The notes beneath the pieces are model-generated. The model was not told where the DNA came from and searched no databases. It was given only the letters and a program-made list of their open reading frames with translations. Shown one piece after another: positions 1-13,702 of a DNA stretch of 64,000 nucleotides. A program made the position numbers and the translations under genes. Each line of letters starts with the position of its first letter. Position 1 is the stretch's first letter. The stretch spans positions 595,001 through 659,000 of the forward strand of contig JASJOG010000167.1 of assembly GCA_030142905.1 (NCBI GenBank). The letters are read 5' to 3'. Source of the DNA: Heliopora coerulea. Its lineage: Eukaryota > Cnidaria > Anthozoa > Scleralcyonacea > Helioporidae.

Positions 1-620
1 ATTAGGAAGATTCTGAATTAGAATTGAAACACTGCACATCCATCCTCATGGATAGCGTTATGTTGTCGCGATAATATCTCGTCCATTTAAATAGGATGAA
101 AACTCGCCTTCAATTCCTGTGGACTCGATAGCTTAACAGGTATAGCGACGTACCGGTATCCCGAAGGTGCGAGTTCAAATCCCGCTTGAGTCAACATTTT
201 TCAGTTGACTTCGGCAGTGTAGGTTAATTTTGAAGTTATCGTTTCATAAAACCATTAGGAAGATTCTGAATTAGAATTGAAACACTGCACATCCATCCTC
301 ATGGATAGCGTTATGTTGTCGCGATAATATCTCGTCCATTTAAATAGGATGAAAACTCGCCTCCAATTCCTGTGGACTCGATAGCTCAACAGGTAGAGCG
401 ACGTACCGGTATCCCGAAGGTGCGAGTTCAAATCCCGCTTGAGTCAACATTTTTCAGTTGACTTCGGCAGTGTAGGTTAATTGTGAAGTTATCGTTTCAT
501 AATACCCTGATGATGATTCTGAAATAGAATTGAAACACTGCACATCCATCCTCATGGATAGCGTTAAGTTGTCGCGAGAATATCTCGTGCACTTAAATTG
601 AATAAAAACTCGCCTCCAAT

Positions 621-940
621 CCCTAACCCTAACCCTAACCCTCACCCTATCCCAACACTAACCCTGACCCTAACCCTAACCCTAACCTTAACACTAACCC
701 TAACCTAACTCTAACCCTAACCCTAACCCTAATCCTAACCCTAACCTTAACCCTAACCCTAACCCTAACCCTAACCCTAACCCTAACCCTAACCCTATCC
801 CTATCCCTAACACTAACCCTAACCCTAACCCTTACCGTAACCCTAACCCTAACCTAACCCTAACCCAAACCCTAACCCTTACCCTAACCTTAATCCTAAC
901 CCTAACACTAACCCTAACCTTAACCCTAACCTAACCTAAA
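621..940 (+). repeat. Telomere-type array 1 (CCCTAA, degenerate)
   Basis: About 320 bp of CCCTAA with CACTAA, CCTTAA, CCCTAT and CCTAA variants. It starts at the CCCT of AATCCCT and ends at CCTAAAAGTAGAGCGG, inside the tRNA-like unit. The monomer to its left carries GAATAAAAAC, the marker of array-bearing copies. Confidence 0.95.
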
Positions 941-1926
941 AGTAGAGCGGCGGACCGGTTTCCCGAAGGTGCGAGTTCAAATCCCGCTCGAGTCAATATT
1001 TTTCAGTTGACTTCGGCAGTGTAGGTTAATTGTGAAATAATCGTTTCATAATACCCTGAGGATGATTCTGAAATAGAATCGAAACACTGCACATCCATCT
1101 CATGGATAGCGTTAAGTTGTCGCGAGAATATCTCGTGCACTTAAATTGGTAAAAACTCGCCTACAATCCTTGTTTCCTCGATAGCTCAACAGGTAGAGCG
1201 GCGGACCGGTATCCCGAAGGTGCGAGTTCAAATCCAGCTCGAGTCAACATTTTTCAGTTGACTTCGGCAGTGTAGGTTAATTGTGAAATTATCGTTTCAT
1301 AATACCCTGAAAATGATTCTGAAATAGAATTGAAACACTGCACATCCATCCTCATGGATAGCGTTAAGTTGTCGCGAGAATATCTCGTGCACTTAAATTG
1401 GATAAAAACTCTCCTCCAATCCCTGTAGACTCGATAGCTCAACAGGTAGAGCGGCTGACCGATATCCCGAAGGTGCGAGTTCAAATCCCGCTCGAGTCAA
1501 CATTTTTCAGTTGACTTCGGCAGTGTAGGTTAATTTTGAAGTTATCGTTTCATAAAACCATTAGGAAGATTCTGAATTAGAATTGAAACACTGCACATCC
1601 ATCCTCATGGATAGCGTTATGTTGTCGCGATAAAATCTCGTCCATTTAAATAGGATGAAAACTCGCCTCCAATTCCTGTGGACTCGATAGCTCAACAGGT
1701 AGAGCGACGTACCGGTATCCCGAAGGTGCGAGTTCAAATCCCGCTTGAGTCAACATTTTTCAGTTGACTTCGGAAGTGTAGGTTAATTTTGAAGTTATCG
1801 TTTCATAAAACCATTAGGAAGATTCTGAATTAGAATTGAAACACTGCACATCCATCCTCATGGATAGCGTTAAGTTGTCGAGAGAATATCTCGTGCACTT
1901 AAATTGAATAAAAACTCGCCTCCAAT

Positions 1927-2128
1927 CCCTAACCCTAACCCTAACCCTAACCCTAACCCTAACCCTAACCCTAACCCTATCCCTATCCCTAACACTAACC
2001 CTAACCCTAACCCTAACCCTAACCCTAACCCTAACACTAACCTAACCCTAACCCAAACCCTAACCCTTACCCTAACCCTAATCCTAACCCTAACACTAAC
2101 CCTAACCTTAACCCTAACCTAACCTAAA
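1927..2128 (+). repeat. Telomere-type array 2
   Basis: About 202 bp of degenerate CCCTAA with the same left and right breakpoints as array 1. Its interior resembles a shortened form of array 1, including the pair of CCCTAT units followed by CACTAA. Confidence 0.95.
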
Positions 2129-2861
2129 AGTAGAGCGGTAGACCGGTTTCCCGAAGGTGCGAGTTCAAATCCCGCTCGAGTCAATATTTTTCAGTTGACT
2201 TCGGCAGTGTAGGTTAATTGTGAAATTATCGTTTCATAATACCCTGATGATGATTCTGAAATAGAATCGAAACACTGCACATCCATCTCATGGATAGCGT
2301 TAAGTTGTCGCGAGAATATCTCGTGCACTTAAATTGGTAAAAACTCGCCTCCAATCCTTGTTTACTCGATAGCTCAACAGGTAGAGCGTCGGACCGGTAT
2401 CCCGAAGGTGCGAGTTCAAATCCAGCTCGAGTCAACATTTTTCAGTTGACTTCGGCAGTGTAGGTTAAATGTGAAGTTATCGTTTCATAATTCCCAGAGG
2501 ATGATTCTGAAATAGAATTGAAACACTGCACATCCATCCTCATGGATAGCGTTAAGTTGTCGCGAGAATATCTCGTGCACTTAAATTGGATAAAAACTCG
2601 CCTCCAATCCCTGTAGACTCAATAGCTCAACAGGTAGAGCGGCTGACCGGTATCCCGAAGGTGCGAGTTCAAATCCCGCTCGAGTCAACATTTTTCAGTT
2701 GACTTCGGCAGTGTAGGTTAATTGAGAAGTTATCGTTTCATAATACCCTGATGATGATTCTGAAATAGAATTGAAACACTGCACATCCATCCTCATGGAT
2801 AGCGTTAAGTTGTCGCGAGAATATCTCGTGCACTTAAATTGAATAAAAACTCGCCTCCAAT

Positions 2862-3170
2862 CCCTAACCTAACCCTAACCCTAACCCTAACCCTAACCCT
2901 AACCCTAACCCTAACCCTAACCCTAACCCTAACCCTAATCCTAACCCTAACCCTAACACTAACCCTAACCCTAACCCTAACCCTAACCCTATCCCTATCC
3001 TTAACACTAACCCTAACCCTAACCCTAACCCTAACCCTAACCCTAAACTTAACCCTAACCTAACCCTAACCCAAACCCTAACCCTAACCCTAACCCTAAC
3101 CCTAACCCTAATCCTAACCCTAACACTAACCCTAACACTAACCCTAACCCTAACCCTAACCTAACCTAAA
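2862..3170 (+). repeat. Telomere-type array 3
   Basis: About 309 bp of CCCTAA with scattered variants, entered from GAATAAAAACTCGCCTCC and leaving at CCTAAAGGTAGAGCGG. Confidence 0.95.
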
Positions 3171-4408
3171 GGTAGAGCGGCGGACCGGTATCCCGAAGGT
3201 GCGAGTTCAAATCACGATCGAGTCAACATTTTTCAGTTGTCTTCGGCAGTGTAGGTTAAATGTGAAGTTATCGTTTCATAATTCCCAGAGGATGATTCTG
3301 AAATAGTATTGAAACACTGCACATCCATCCTCTTGGATAGCGTTAAGTTGTCGCGAGAATATCTCGTGCACTTAAATGGGATAAAAACTCACCTCCAATC
3401 CCTGTGGACTCGATAGCTCCACAGGTAGAGCATCGGACCGGTATCCCGAAGGTGCGAGTTCAAATCCCGCTCGAGTCAACATTTTTCAGTTGACTTCGGC
3501 AGTGTAGGTTAATTGTGAAGTTATCGTTTCATAATACACTGAGATTGATTCTGAAATAGAATTGAAACACTGCACATCCATCTTCATGGATAGCATTATG
3601 TTGTGCGATAATATCTCGTCCATTTAAATAGGATGAAAACTAGCCTCCAATCCCTGTGGACTCGATAGCTCAACAGGTAGAGCGACGTACCGGTATCCCG
3701 AAGGTGCGAGTTCAAATCCCGCTCGAGTCAATATTTTTCAGTTGACTTCGGCAGTGTAGGTTAATTGTGAAATTATCGTTTCATAATACCCTGAGGATGA
3801 TTCTGAAATAGAATCGAAACACTGCACATCCATCTCATGGATAGCGTTAAGTTGTCGCGAGAATATCTCGTGCACTTAAATTGGTAAAAACTCGCCTCCA
3901 ATCCTTGTTTACTCGATAGCTCAACAGGTAGAGCGGCGGACCGGTATCCCGAAGGTGCGAGTTCAAATCCAGCTCGAGTCAACATTTTTCAGTTGACTTC
4001 GGCAGTGTAGGTTAAATGTGAAGTTATCGTTTCATAATTCCCAGAGGATGATTCTGAAATAGAATTGAAACACTGCACATCCATCCTCATGGAGAGCGTT
4101 AAGTTGTCGCGAGAATATCTCGTGCACTTAAATTGGATAAAAACTCGCCTCCAATCCCTGTAGACTCAATAGCTCAACAGGTAGAGCGGCTGACCGGTAT
4201 CCCGAAGGTGCGAGTTCAAATCCCGCTCGAGTCAACATTTTTCAGTTGACTTCGGCAGTGTAGGTTAATTGAGAAGTTATCGTTTCATAATACCCTGATG
4301 ATGATTCTGAAATAGAATTGAAACACTGCACATCCATCCTCATGGATAGCGTTAAGTTGTCGCGAGAATATCTCGTGCACTTAAATTGAAAAAAAACTCG
4401 CCTCCAAT

Positions 4409-4782
4409 CCCTAACCCTAACCCTAACCCTAACCCTAACACTAACCCTAACTTAACCCTAAACCTGACCCTAACCCTAACCCTAACCCTAACCCTAACCC
4501 TAACCCTAACCCTAACCCTAACCCTAATCCTAACCCTAACCTTAACACTAACCCTAACCTAACCCTAACCTTAACCCTAACCCTAATCCTAACCCTAACC
4601 CTAACCCTAACCCTAACCCTAACCCTAACCCTAACCTTAACCCTAACCTAACCCTAACCCAAACCCTAACCCTAACCCTAACCCTAACCCTAACCCTAAC
4701 CCTAACCCTAACCCTAACCCTAATGCTAACCCTAACACTAACCCTAACACTAACCCTAACCCTAACCCTAACCTAACCTAAA
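4409..4782 (+). repeat. Telomere-type array 4
   Basis: About 374 bp. The left flank has GAAAAAAAAC in place of GAATAAAAAC. That flank variant is shared with arrays 6 and 8, which also share internal variant order, so the three are copies of one block. Confidence 0.95.
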
Positions 4783-5517
4783 GGTAGAGCGGCGGACCGG
4801 TATCCCGAAGGTGCGAGTTCAAATCCAGCTCGAGTCAACATTTTTCAGTTGACTTCGGCAGTGTAGGTTAAATGTGAAGTTATCGTTTCATAATTCCCAG
4901 AGGATGATTCTGAAATAGAATTGAAACACTGCACATCCATCCTCATGGATAGCGTTAAGTTGTCGCGAGAATATCTCGTGCACTTAAATGGGATAAAAAC
5001 TCACCTCCAATCCATGTGGACTCGATAGCTCCACAGGTAGAGCATCGGACCGGTATCCCGAAGGTGCGAGTTCAAATCACGCTCGAGTCAACATTTTTCA
5101 GTTGACTTCGGCAGTGTAGGTTAATTGTGAAGTTATCGTTTCATAATACACTGAGATTGATTCTGAAATAGAATTGAAACACTGCACATCCATCTTCATG
5201 GATAGCATTATGTTGTCGCGATAATATCTCGTCCATTTAAATAGGATGAAAACTAGCCTCCAATTCCTGTGGACTCGATAGCTCAACAGGTAGAGCGACG
5301 TACCGGTATCCCGAAGGTGCGAGTTCAAATCCCGCTCGAGTCAACATTTTTCAGTTGACTTCGGCAGTGTAGGTTAATTGTGAAGTTATCGTTTCATAAT
5401 ACCCTGATGATGATTCTGAAATAGAATTGAAACACTGCAAATCCATAGTCATGGATAGCTTTAAGTTGTCGCGAGAATATCTCGTGCACTTAAATTGAAT
5501 AAAAACTCGCCTCCAAT

Positions 5518-5767
5518 CCCTAACCCTAACCCTAACCCTAACCCTAACCCTAACCCTAATCCTAACCCTAACCCTAACCCTAACCCTAACCCTATCCCTA
5601 TCCTTAACACTAACCCTAACCCTAACCCTAACCCTAACCCTAACCTTAACCCTAACCTAACCCTAACCCAAACCCTAACCCTAACCCTAACCCTAACCCT
5701 AACCCTAATCCTAACCCTAACACTAACCCTAACACTAACCCTAACCCTAACCCTAACCTAACCTAAA
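5518..5767 (+). repeat. Telomere-type array 5
   Basis: About 250 bp. Its variant order (CCTAAT, paired CCCTAT, CCTTAA, CACTAA) is repeated in array 7 at 7875 and array 9 at 10166, so the block was copied whole. Confidence 0.95.
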
Positions 5768-7006
5768 GGTAGAGCGGCGGACCGGTATCCCGAAGGTGCG
5801 AGTTCAAATCCAGCTCGAGTCAACATTTTTCAGTTGACTTCGGCAGTGTAGGTTAAATGTGAAGTTATCGTTTCATAATTCCCAGAGGATGATTCTGAAA
5901 TAGAATTGAAACACTGCACATCCATCCTCATGGATAGCGTTAAGTTGTCGCGAGAATATCTCGTGCACTTAAATGGGATAAAAACTCACCTCCAATCCCT
6001 GTGGACTCGATAGCTCCACAGGTAGAGCATCGGACCGGTATCCCGAAGGTGCGAGTTCAAATCACGCTCGAGTCAACATTTTTCAGTTGACTTCGGCATT
6101 GTAGGTTAATTGTGAAGTTATCGTTTCATAATACACTGAGATTGATTCTGAAATAGAATTGAAACACTGCACATCCATCTTCATGGATAGCATTATGTTG
6201 TCGCGATAATATCTCGTCCATTTAAATAGGATAAAAACTAGCCTCCAATTCCTGTGGACTCGATAGCTCAACAGGTAGAGCGACGTACCGGTATCCCGAA
6301 GGTGCGAGTTCAAATCCCGCTCGAGTCAATATTTTTCAGTTGACTTCGGCAGTGTAGGTTAATTGTGAAATTATCGTTTCATAATACCCTGAGGATGATT
6401 CTGAAATAGAATCGAAACACTGCACATCCATCTCATGGATAGCGTTAAGTTGTCGCGAGAATATCTCGTGCACTTAAATTGGTAAAAACTCGCCTCCAAT
6501 CCTTGTTTACTCGATAGCTCAACAGGTAGAGCGGCGGACCGGTATCCCGAAGGTGCGAGTTCAAATCCAGCTCGAGTCAACATTTTTCAGTTGACTTCGG
6601 CAGTGTAGGTTAAATGTGAAGTTATCGTTTCATAATTCCCAGAGGATGATTCTGAAATAGAATTGAAACACTGCACATCCATCCTCATGGATAGCGTTAA
6701 GTTGTCGCGAGAATATCTCGTGCACTTAAATTGGATAAAAACTCGCCTCCAATCCCTGTAGACTCAATAGCTCAACAGGTAGAGCGGCTGACCGGTATCC
6801 CGAAGGTGCGAGTTCAAATCCCGCTCGAGTCAACATTTTTCAGTTGACTTCGGCAGTGTAGGTTAATTGAGAAGTTATCGTTTCATAATACCCTGATGAT
6901 GATTCTGAAATAGAATTGAAACACTGCACATCCATCCTCATGGATAGCGTTAAGTTGTCGCGAGAATATCTCGTGCACTTAAATTGAAAAAAAACTCGCC
7001 TCCAAT

Positions 7007-7392
7007 CCCTAACCCTAACCCTAACCCTAACCCTAACACTAACCCTAACTTAACCCTAACCCTGACCCTAACCCTAACCCTAACCCTAACCCTAACCCTA
7101 ACCCTAACCCTAACCCTAACCCTAATCCTAACCCTAACCTTAACACTAACCCTAACCTAACCCTAACCCTAACCCTAACCCTAATCCTAACCCTAACCCT
7201 AACCCTAACCCTAACCCTAACCCTAACCCTAACCCTAACCTTAACCCTAACCTAACCCTAACCCAAACCCTAACCCTAACCCTAACCCTAACCCTAACCC
7301 TAACCCTAACCCTAACCCTAACCCTAACCATAATCCTAACCCTAACACTAACCCTAACACTAACCCTAACCCTAACCCTAACCTAACCTAAA
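7007..7392 (+). repeat. Telomere-type array 6
   Basis: About 386 bp, a near copy of array 4 at an offset of about 2.6 kb, with the same GAAAAAAAAC left flank and the usual right junction. Confidence 0.95.
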
Positions 7393-7874
7393 GGTAGAGC
7401 GGCGGACCGGTATCCCGAAGGTGCGAGTTCAAATCCAGCTCGAGTCAACATTTTTCAGTTGACTTCGGCAGTGTAGGTTAAATGTGAAGTTATCGTTTCA
7501 TAATTCCCAGAGGATGATTCTGAAATAGAATTGAAACACTGCACATCCATCTTCATGGATAGCATTATGTTGTCGCGATAATATCTCGTCCATTTAAATA
7601 GGATGAAAACTAGCCTCCAATTCCTGTGGACTCGATAGCTCAACAGGTAGAGCGACGTACCGGTATCCCGAAGGTGCGAGTTCAAATCCCGCTCGAGTCA
7701 ACATTTTTCAGTTGACTTCGGCAGTGTAGGTTAATTGTGAAGTTATCGTTTCATAATACGCTGATGATGATTCTGAAATAGAATTGAAACACTGCAAATC
7801 CATAGTCATGGATAGCTTTAAGTTGTCGCGAGAATATCTCGTGCACTTAAATTGAATAAAAACACGCCTCCAAT

Positions 7875-8123
7875 CCCTAACCCTAACCCTAACCCTAACC
7901 CTAACCCTAACCCTAATCCTAACCCTAACCCTAACCCTAACCCTAACCCTATCCCTATCCTTAACACTAACCCTAACCCTAACCCTAACCCTAACCCTAA
8001 CCTTAACCCTAACCTAACCCTAACCCAAACCCTAACCCTAACCCTAACCCTAACCTAACCCTAATCCTAACCCTAACACTAACCCTAACACTAACCCTAA
8101 CCCTAACCCTAACCTAACCTAAA
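7875..8123 (+). repeat. Telomere-type array 7
   Basis: About 249 bp, a copy of array 5 at an offset of 2,357 bp with a small internal difference (a CCTAA unit). The left flank reads AACACGCCTCC, a single-base difference from its sisters. Confidence 0.95.
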
Positions 8124-9362
8124 GGTAGAGCGGCGGACCGGTATCCCGAAGGTGCGAGTTCAAATCCAGCTCGAGTCAACATTTTTCAGTTGACTTCGGC
8201 AGTGTAGGTTAAATGTGAAGTTATCGTTTCATAATTCCCAGAGGATGATTCTGAAATAGAATTGAAACACTGCACATCCATCCTCATGGATAGCGTTAAG
8301 TTGTCGCGAGAATATCTCGTGCACTTAAATGGGATAAAAACTCACCTCCAATCCCTGTGGACTCGATAGCTCCACAGGTAGAGCATCGGACCGGTATCCC
8401 GAAGGTGCGAGTTCAAATCACGCTCGAGTCAACATTTTTCAGTTGACTTCGGCATTGTAGGTTAATTGTGAAGTTATCGTTTCATAATACACTGAGATTG
8501 ATTCTGAAATAGAATTGAAACACTGCACATCCATCTTCATGGATAGCATTATGTTGTCGCGATAATATCTCGTCCATTTAAATAGGATGAAAACTAGCCT
8601 CCAATTCCTGTGGACTCGATAGCTCAACAGGTAGAGCGACGTACCGGTATCCCGAAGGTGCGAGTTCAAATCCCGCTCGAGTCAATATTTTTCAGTTGAC
8701 TTCGGCAGTGTAGGTTAATTGTGAAATTATCGTTTCATAATACCCTGAGGATGATTCTGAAATAGAATCGAAACACTGCACATCCATCTCATGGATAGCG
8801 TTAAGTTGTCGCGAGAATATCTCGTGCACTTAAATTGGTAAAAACTCGCCTCCAATCCTTGTTTACTCGATAGCTCAACAGGTAGAGCGGCGGACCGGTA
8901 TCCCGAAGGTGCGAGTTCAAATCCAGCTCGAGTCAACATTTTTCAGTTGACTTCGGCAGTGTAGGTTAAATGTGAAGTTATCGTTTCATAATTCCCAGAG
9001 GATGATTCTGAAATAGAATTGAAACACTGCACATCCATCCTCATGGATAGCGTTAAGTTGTCGCGAGAATATCTCGTGCACTTAAATTGGATAAAAACTC
9101 GCCTCCAATCCCTGTAGACTCAATAGCTCAACAGGTAGAGCGGCTGACCGGTATCCCGAAGGTGCGAGTTCAAATCCCGCTCGAGTCAACATTTTTCAGT
9201 TGACTTCGGCAGTGTAGGTTAATTGAGAAGTTATCGTTTCATAATACCCTGATGATGATTCTGAAATAGAATTGAAACACTGCACATCCATCCTCATGGA
9301 TAGCGTTAAGTTGTCGCGAGAATATCTAGTGCACTTAAATTGAAAAAAAACTCGCCTCCAAT

Positions 9363-9683
9363 CCCTAACCCTAACCCTAACCCTAACCCTAACCCTAACC
9401 CTAACCCTAACCCTAACCCTAATCCTAACCCTAACCTTAACACTAACCCTAACCTAACCCTAACCCTAACCCTAACCCTAATCCTAACCCTAACCCTAAC
9501 CCTAACCCTAACCCTAACCCTAACCCTAACCCTAACCTTAACCCTAACCTAACCCTAACCCAAACCCTAACCCTAACCCTAACCCTAACCCTAACCCTAA
9601 CCCTAACCCTAACCCTAACCATAATCCTAACCCTAACACTAACCCTAACACTAACCCTAACCCTAACCCTAACCTAACCTAAA
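9363..9683 (+). repeat. Telomere-type array 8
   Basis: About 321 bp, related to arrays 4 and 6 but shorter near its left end. It has the same GAAAAAAAAC flank. Confidence 0.95.
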
Positions 9684-10165
9684 GGTAGAGCGGCGGACCG
9701 GTATCCCGAAGGTGCGAGTTCAAATCCAGCTCGAGTCAACATTTTTCAGTTGACTTCGGCAGTGTAGGTTAAATGTGAAGTTATCGTTTCATAATTCCCA
9801 GAGGATGATTCTGAAATAGAATTGAAACACTGCACATCCATCTTCATGGATAGCATTATGTTGTCGCGATAATATCTCGTCCATTTAAATAGGATGAAAA
9901 CTAGCCTCCAATTCCTGTGGACTCGATAGCTCAACAGGTAGAGCGACGTACCGGTATCCCGAAGGTGCGAGTTCAAATCCCGCTCGAGTCAACATTTTTC
10001 AGTTGACTTCGGCAGTGTAGGTTAATTGTGAAGTTATCGTTTCATAATACGCTGATGATGATTCTGAAATAGAATTGAAACACTGCAAATCCATAGTCAT
10101 GGATAGCTTTAAGTTGTCGCGAGAATATCTCGTGCACTTAAATTGAATAAAAACTCGCCTCCAAT

Positions 10166-10415
10166 CCCTAACCCTAACCCTAACCCTAACCCTAACCCTA
10201 ACCCTAATCCTAACCCTAACCCTAACCCTAACCCTAACCCTATCCCTATCCTTAACACTAACCCTAACCCTAACCCTAACCCTAACCCTAACCTTAACCC
10301 TAACCTAACCCTAACCCAAACCCTAACCCTAACCCTAACCCTAACCCTAACCCTAATCCTAACCCTAACACTAACCCTAACACTAACCCTAACCCTAACC
10401 CTAACCTAACCTAAA
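10166..10415 (+). repeat. Telomere-type array 9
   Basis: About 250 bp. By eye its variant order matches array 5. Confidence 0.95.
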
Positions 10416-10644
10416 GGTAGAGCGGCGGACCGGTATCCCGAAGGTGCGAGTTCAAATCCAGCTCGAGTCAACATTTTTCAGTTGACTTCGGCAGTGTAGG
10501 TTAAATGTGAAGTTATCGTTTCATAATTCCCAGAGGATGATTCTGAAATAGAATTGAAACACTGCACATCCATCCTCATGGATAGCGTTAAGTTGTCGCG
10601 AGAATATCTCGTGCACTTAAATTGAATAAAAACTCGCCTCCAAT

Positions 10645-10810
10645 CCCTAACCCTAACCCTAACCCTAACCCTAACCCTAACCCTAATCCTAACCCTAACC
10701 TAACCCTAACCCAAACCCTAACCCTAACCCTAACCCTAACCCTAACCCTAATCCTAACCCTAACACTAACCCTAACACTAACCCTAACCCTAACCCTAAC
10801 CTAACCTAAA
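10645..10810 (+). repeat. Telomere-type array 10 (short)
   Basis: About 166 bp, the shortest array. It reads as array 9 with its middle removed. The right junction is CCTAAAGATAGAGCGG, a one-base change from the usual AGGTAGAGC. Confidence 0.95.
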
Positions 10811-12303
10811 GATAGAGCGGCGGACCGGTATCCCGAAGGTGCGAGTTCAAATCCCGCTCGAGTCAATATTTTTCAGTTGACTTCGGCAGTGTAGGTTAAT
10901 TGTGAAATTATCGTTTCATAATACCCTGACGATGATTCTGAAATAGAATTGAAACACTGCACATCCATCCTCATGGATAGCGTTAAGTTGTCGCGAGAAT
11001 ATCTCGTGCACTTAAATTGGTAAAAACTCGCCTCCAATCCTTGTTTACTCGATAGCTCAACAGGTAGAGCGGCGGACCGGTATCCCGAAGGTGCGAGTTC
11101 AAATCCAGCTCGAGTCAACATTTTTCAGTTGACTTCGGCAGTGTAGGTTAATTGTGAAATTATCGTTTCATAATACCCTGAAAATGATTCTGAAATAGAA
11201 TTGAAACACTGCACATCCATCCTCATGGATAGCGTTAAGTTGTCGCGAGAATATCTCGTGCAATTAAATTGGATAAAAACTCTCCTCCAATCCCTGTAGA
11301 CTCGATAGCTCAACAGGTAGAGCGGCTGACCGGTTTCCCGAAGGTGCGAGTTCAAATCCCGCTCGAGTCAACATTTTTCAGTTGACTTCGGCAGTGTAGG
11401 TTAATTTTGAAGTTATCGTTTCATAAAACCATTAGGAAGATTCTGAATTAGAATTGAAACACTGCACATCCATCCTCATGGATAGCGTTATGTTGTCGCG
11501 ATAATATCTCGTCCATTTAAATAGGATGAAAACTCGCCTCCAATTCCTGTGGACTCGATAGCTCAACAGGTAGAACGACGTACCGGTATCCCGAATAAGC
11601 GAGTTCAAATCCCGTTCGAGAGAACATTTTTAAGTTGACTTCGGCAGTGTAGGTTAATTTTGAAGTTATCGTTTCATAAAACCATTAGGAAGATTCTGAA
11701 ATAGAATAGAAACACTGCACATCCATCCTCATGGATAGCGTTATGTCGTCGCGATAATACCTCGTGCACTTAAATTAGATAAAAACCAGCCTCCAATCAC
11801 TGTGGACTCGATAGCTCAACAGGTAGAGCGGCGGACCGGTATCCCGAATAAGCGAGTTCAAATCCCGTTCGAGTGAACATTTTTAAGTTGACTTCGGCAG
11901 TGTAGGTTAATTTTGAAGTTATCGTTTCATAAAACCATTAGGAAGATTCTGAAATAGAATTAAAACACTGCACATCCATCCTCATGGATAGCGTTATGTT
12001 GTCGCGAGAATATCTCGTGCAGTTAAATGGGATAAAAACTCACCTCCAATCCCTGTGGACTCGATAGCTCAACATGTAGAGCATCGGACCGGTATCCCGA
12101 AGGTGCGATTTCAAATCCTTCTCCAGTCAACATTTTTCAGTTGACTTCGGCAGTGTAGGTTAATTGTGAAGTTATCGTTTCATAATACCTTGATGATGAT
12201 TCTGAAATAGAATTGAAACACTGCACATCCATCCTCATGGATAGCGTTAAGTTGTCGCGAGAATATCTCGTGCACTTAAATTGAATAAAAACTCGCCTCC
12301 AAT

Positions 12304-12481
12304 CCCTAACCCTAACCCTAACCCTAATCCTAACCCTAACCCTAAACCTAACCCTAACACTAACCCTAACCCAAACCCTAACCCAAACCCTAACCCTAAC
12401 CCTAACCCTAACCCTACCCTAATCCTAACCCTAACACTAACCCTAACACTAACCCTAACCCTAACCCTAACCTAACCTAAA
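12304..12481 (+). repeat. Telomere-type array 11
   Basis: About 178 bp of CCCTAA with several CCCAAA variants and the standard breakpoints. Confidence 0.95.
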
Positions 12482-13215
12482 GGTAGAGCGGCGGACCGGT
12501 ATCCCGAAGGTGCGAGTTCAAATCCCGCTCGAGTCAATATTTTTCAGTTGACTTCGGCAGTGTAGGTTAATTGTGAAATTATCGTTTCATAATACCCTGA
12601 GGATTATTCTGAAATAGAATTGAAACACTGCACATCCATCCTCATGGATAGCGTTAAGTTGTCGCGAGAATATCTCGTGCACTTAAATTGGTAAAAACTC
12701 GCCTCCAATCCTTGTTTACTCGATAGCTCAACAGGTAGAGCGGCTGACCGGTATCCCGAATGTGCGAGTTCAAATTCCGCTCGAGTCAACATTTTTCAGT
12801 TGACTTCGGCAGTGTAGGTTAATTGTGAAGTTATCGTTTCATAATACCCTGAAGATGATCCTGAAATACAATTGAAACACTGCACATCCATCCTCATGGA
12901 TAGCGTTAAGTTGTCGCGAGAAAATATCGTGATTTTAAATTGGATAAAAACTCGCCTCCAATCCCTGTAGACTCGATAGCTCAACAGGTAGAGCGGCTGA
13001 CCGGTATCCCGAAGGTGCGAGTTCAAATCCCGTTCGAGTCAACACTTTACAGTTGACTTCGGCAGTGTAGGTTAATTGTGAAGTTATCGTTTCATAATAC
13101 TCTGTGGAGGATTCTGAAATAGAATTGAAACACTGCACATCCATCCTCATGGATAGCGTTAAGTTGTCGCGAGAATATCTCGTGCACTTAAATTGGATAA
13201 AAACTAGCCTCCAAT

Positions 13216-13702
13216 CCCTAACCCTATCCCTAACCCTATCCCTAACCCTAACCCTAACCCTATCCCTAACACTATCCATAACCCTAACCCTAACCCTAAC
13301 CCTAACACTAACCCTAAACTAACCCTAACGCTAACCCTAAACCTAACCATAACCCTAACCCTAACCCTAACCCTAACCCTAACCCTAACCCTAACCCTAA
13401 CCCTAACCCTATCCCTAACACTAACCCTATCCTTAACCCTAACCCTAACACTAACCCTAACCTAACCCTAACCCTAACCCTAACACTAACCCTAACCCTA
13501 ACCCTAACCCTAACACTAACTCTAACTCTAACTCTAACTCTATCCCTAACCCTAACCCTAACCCTAACCCTAACCCTAACCCTAACCCTAACCCTAACCC
13601 TAAACCTAACCCTAACCTAACCCTAATCTAACCCTAACCCTAACCCTAACCCTAATCCTAACCCTAACACTAACCCTAACCCTAACCCTAACCTAACCTA
13701 AA
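13216..13702 (+). repeat. Telomere-type array 12
   Basis: About 487 bp, rich in CCCTAT and with a cluster of CTCTAA units near 13,520. It is entered from GGATAAAAACTAGCCTCC, a second flank lineage that runs from here to about 18.5 kb. Confidence 0.95.
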
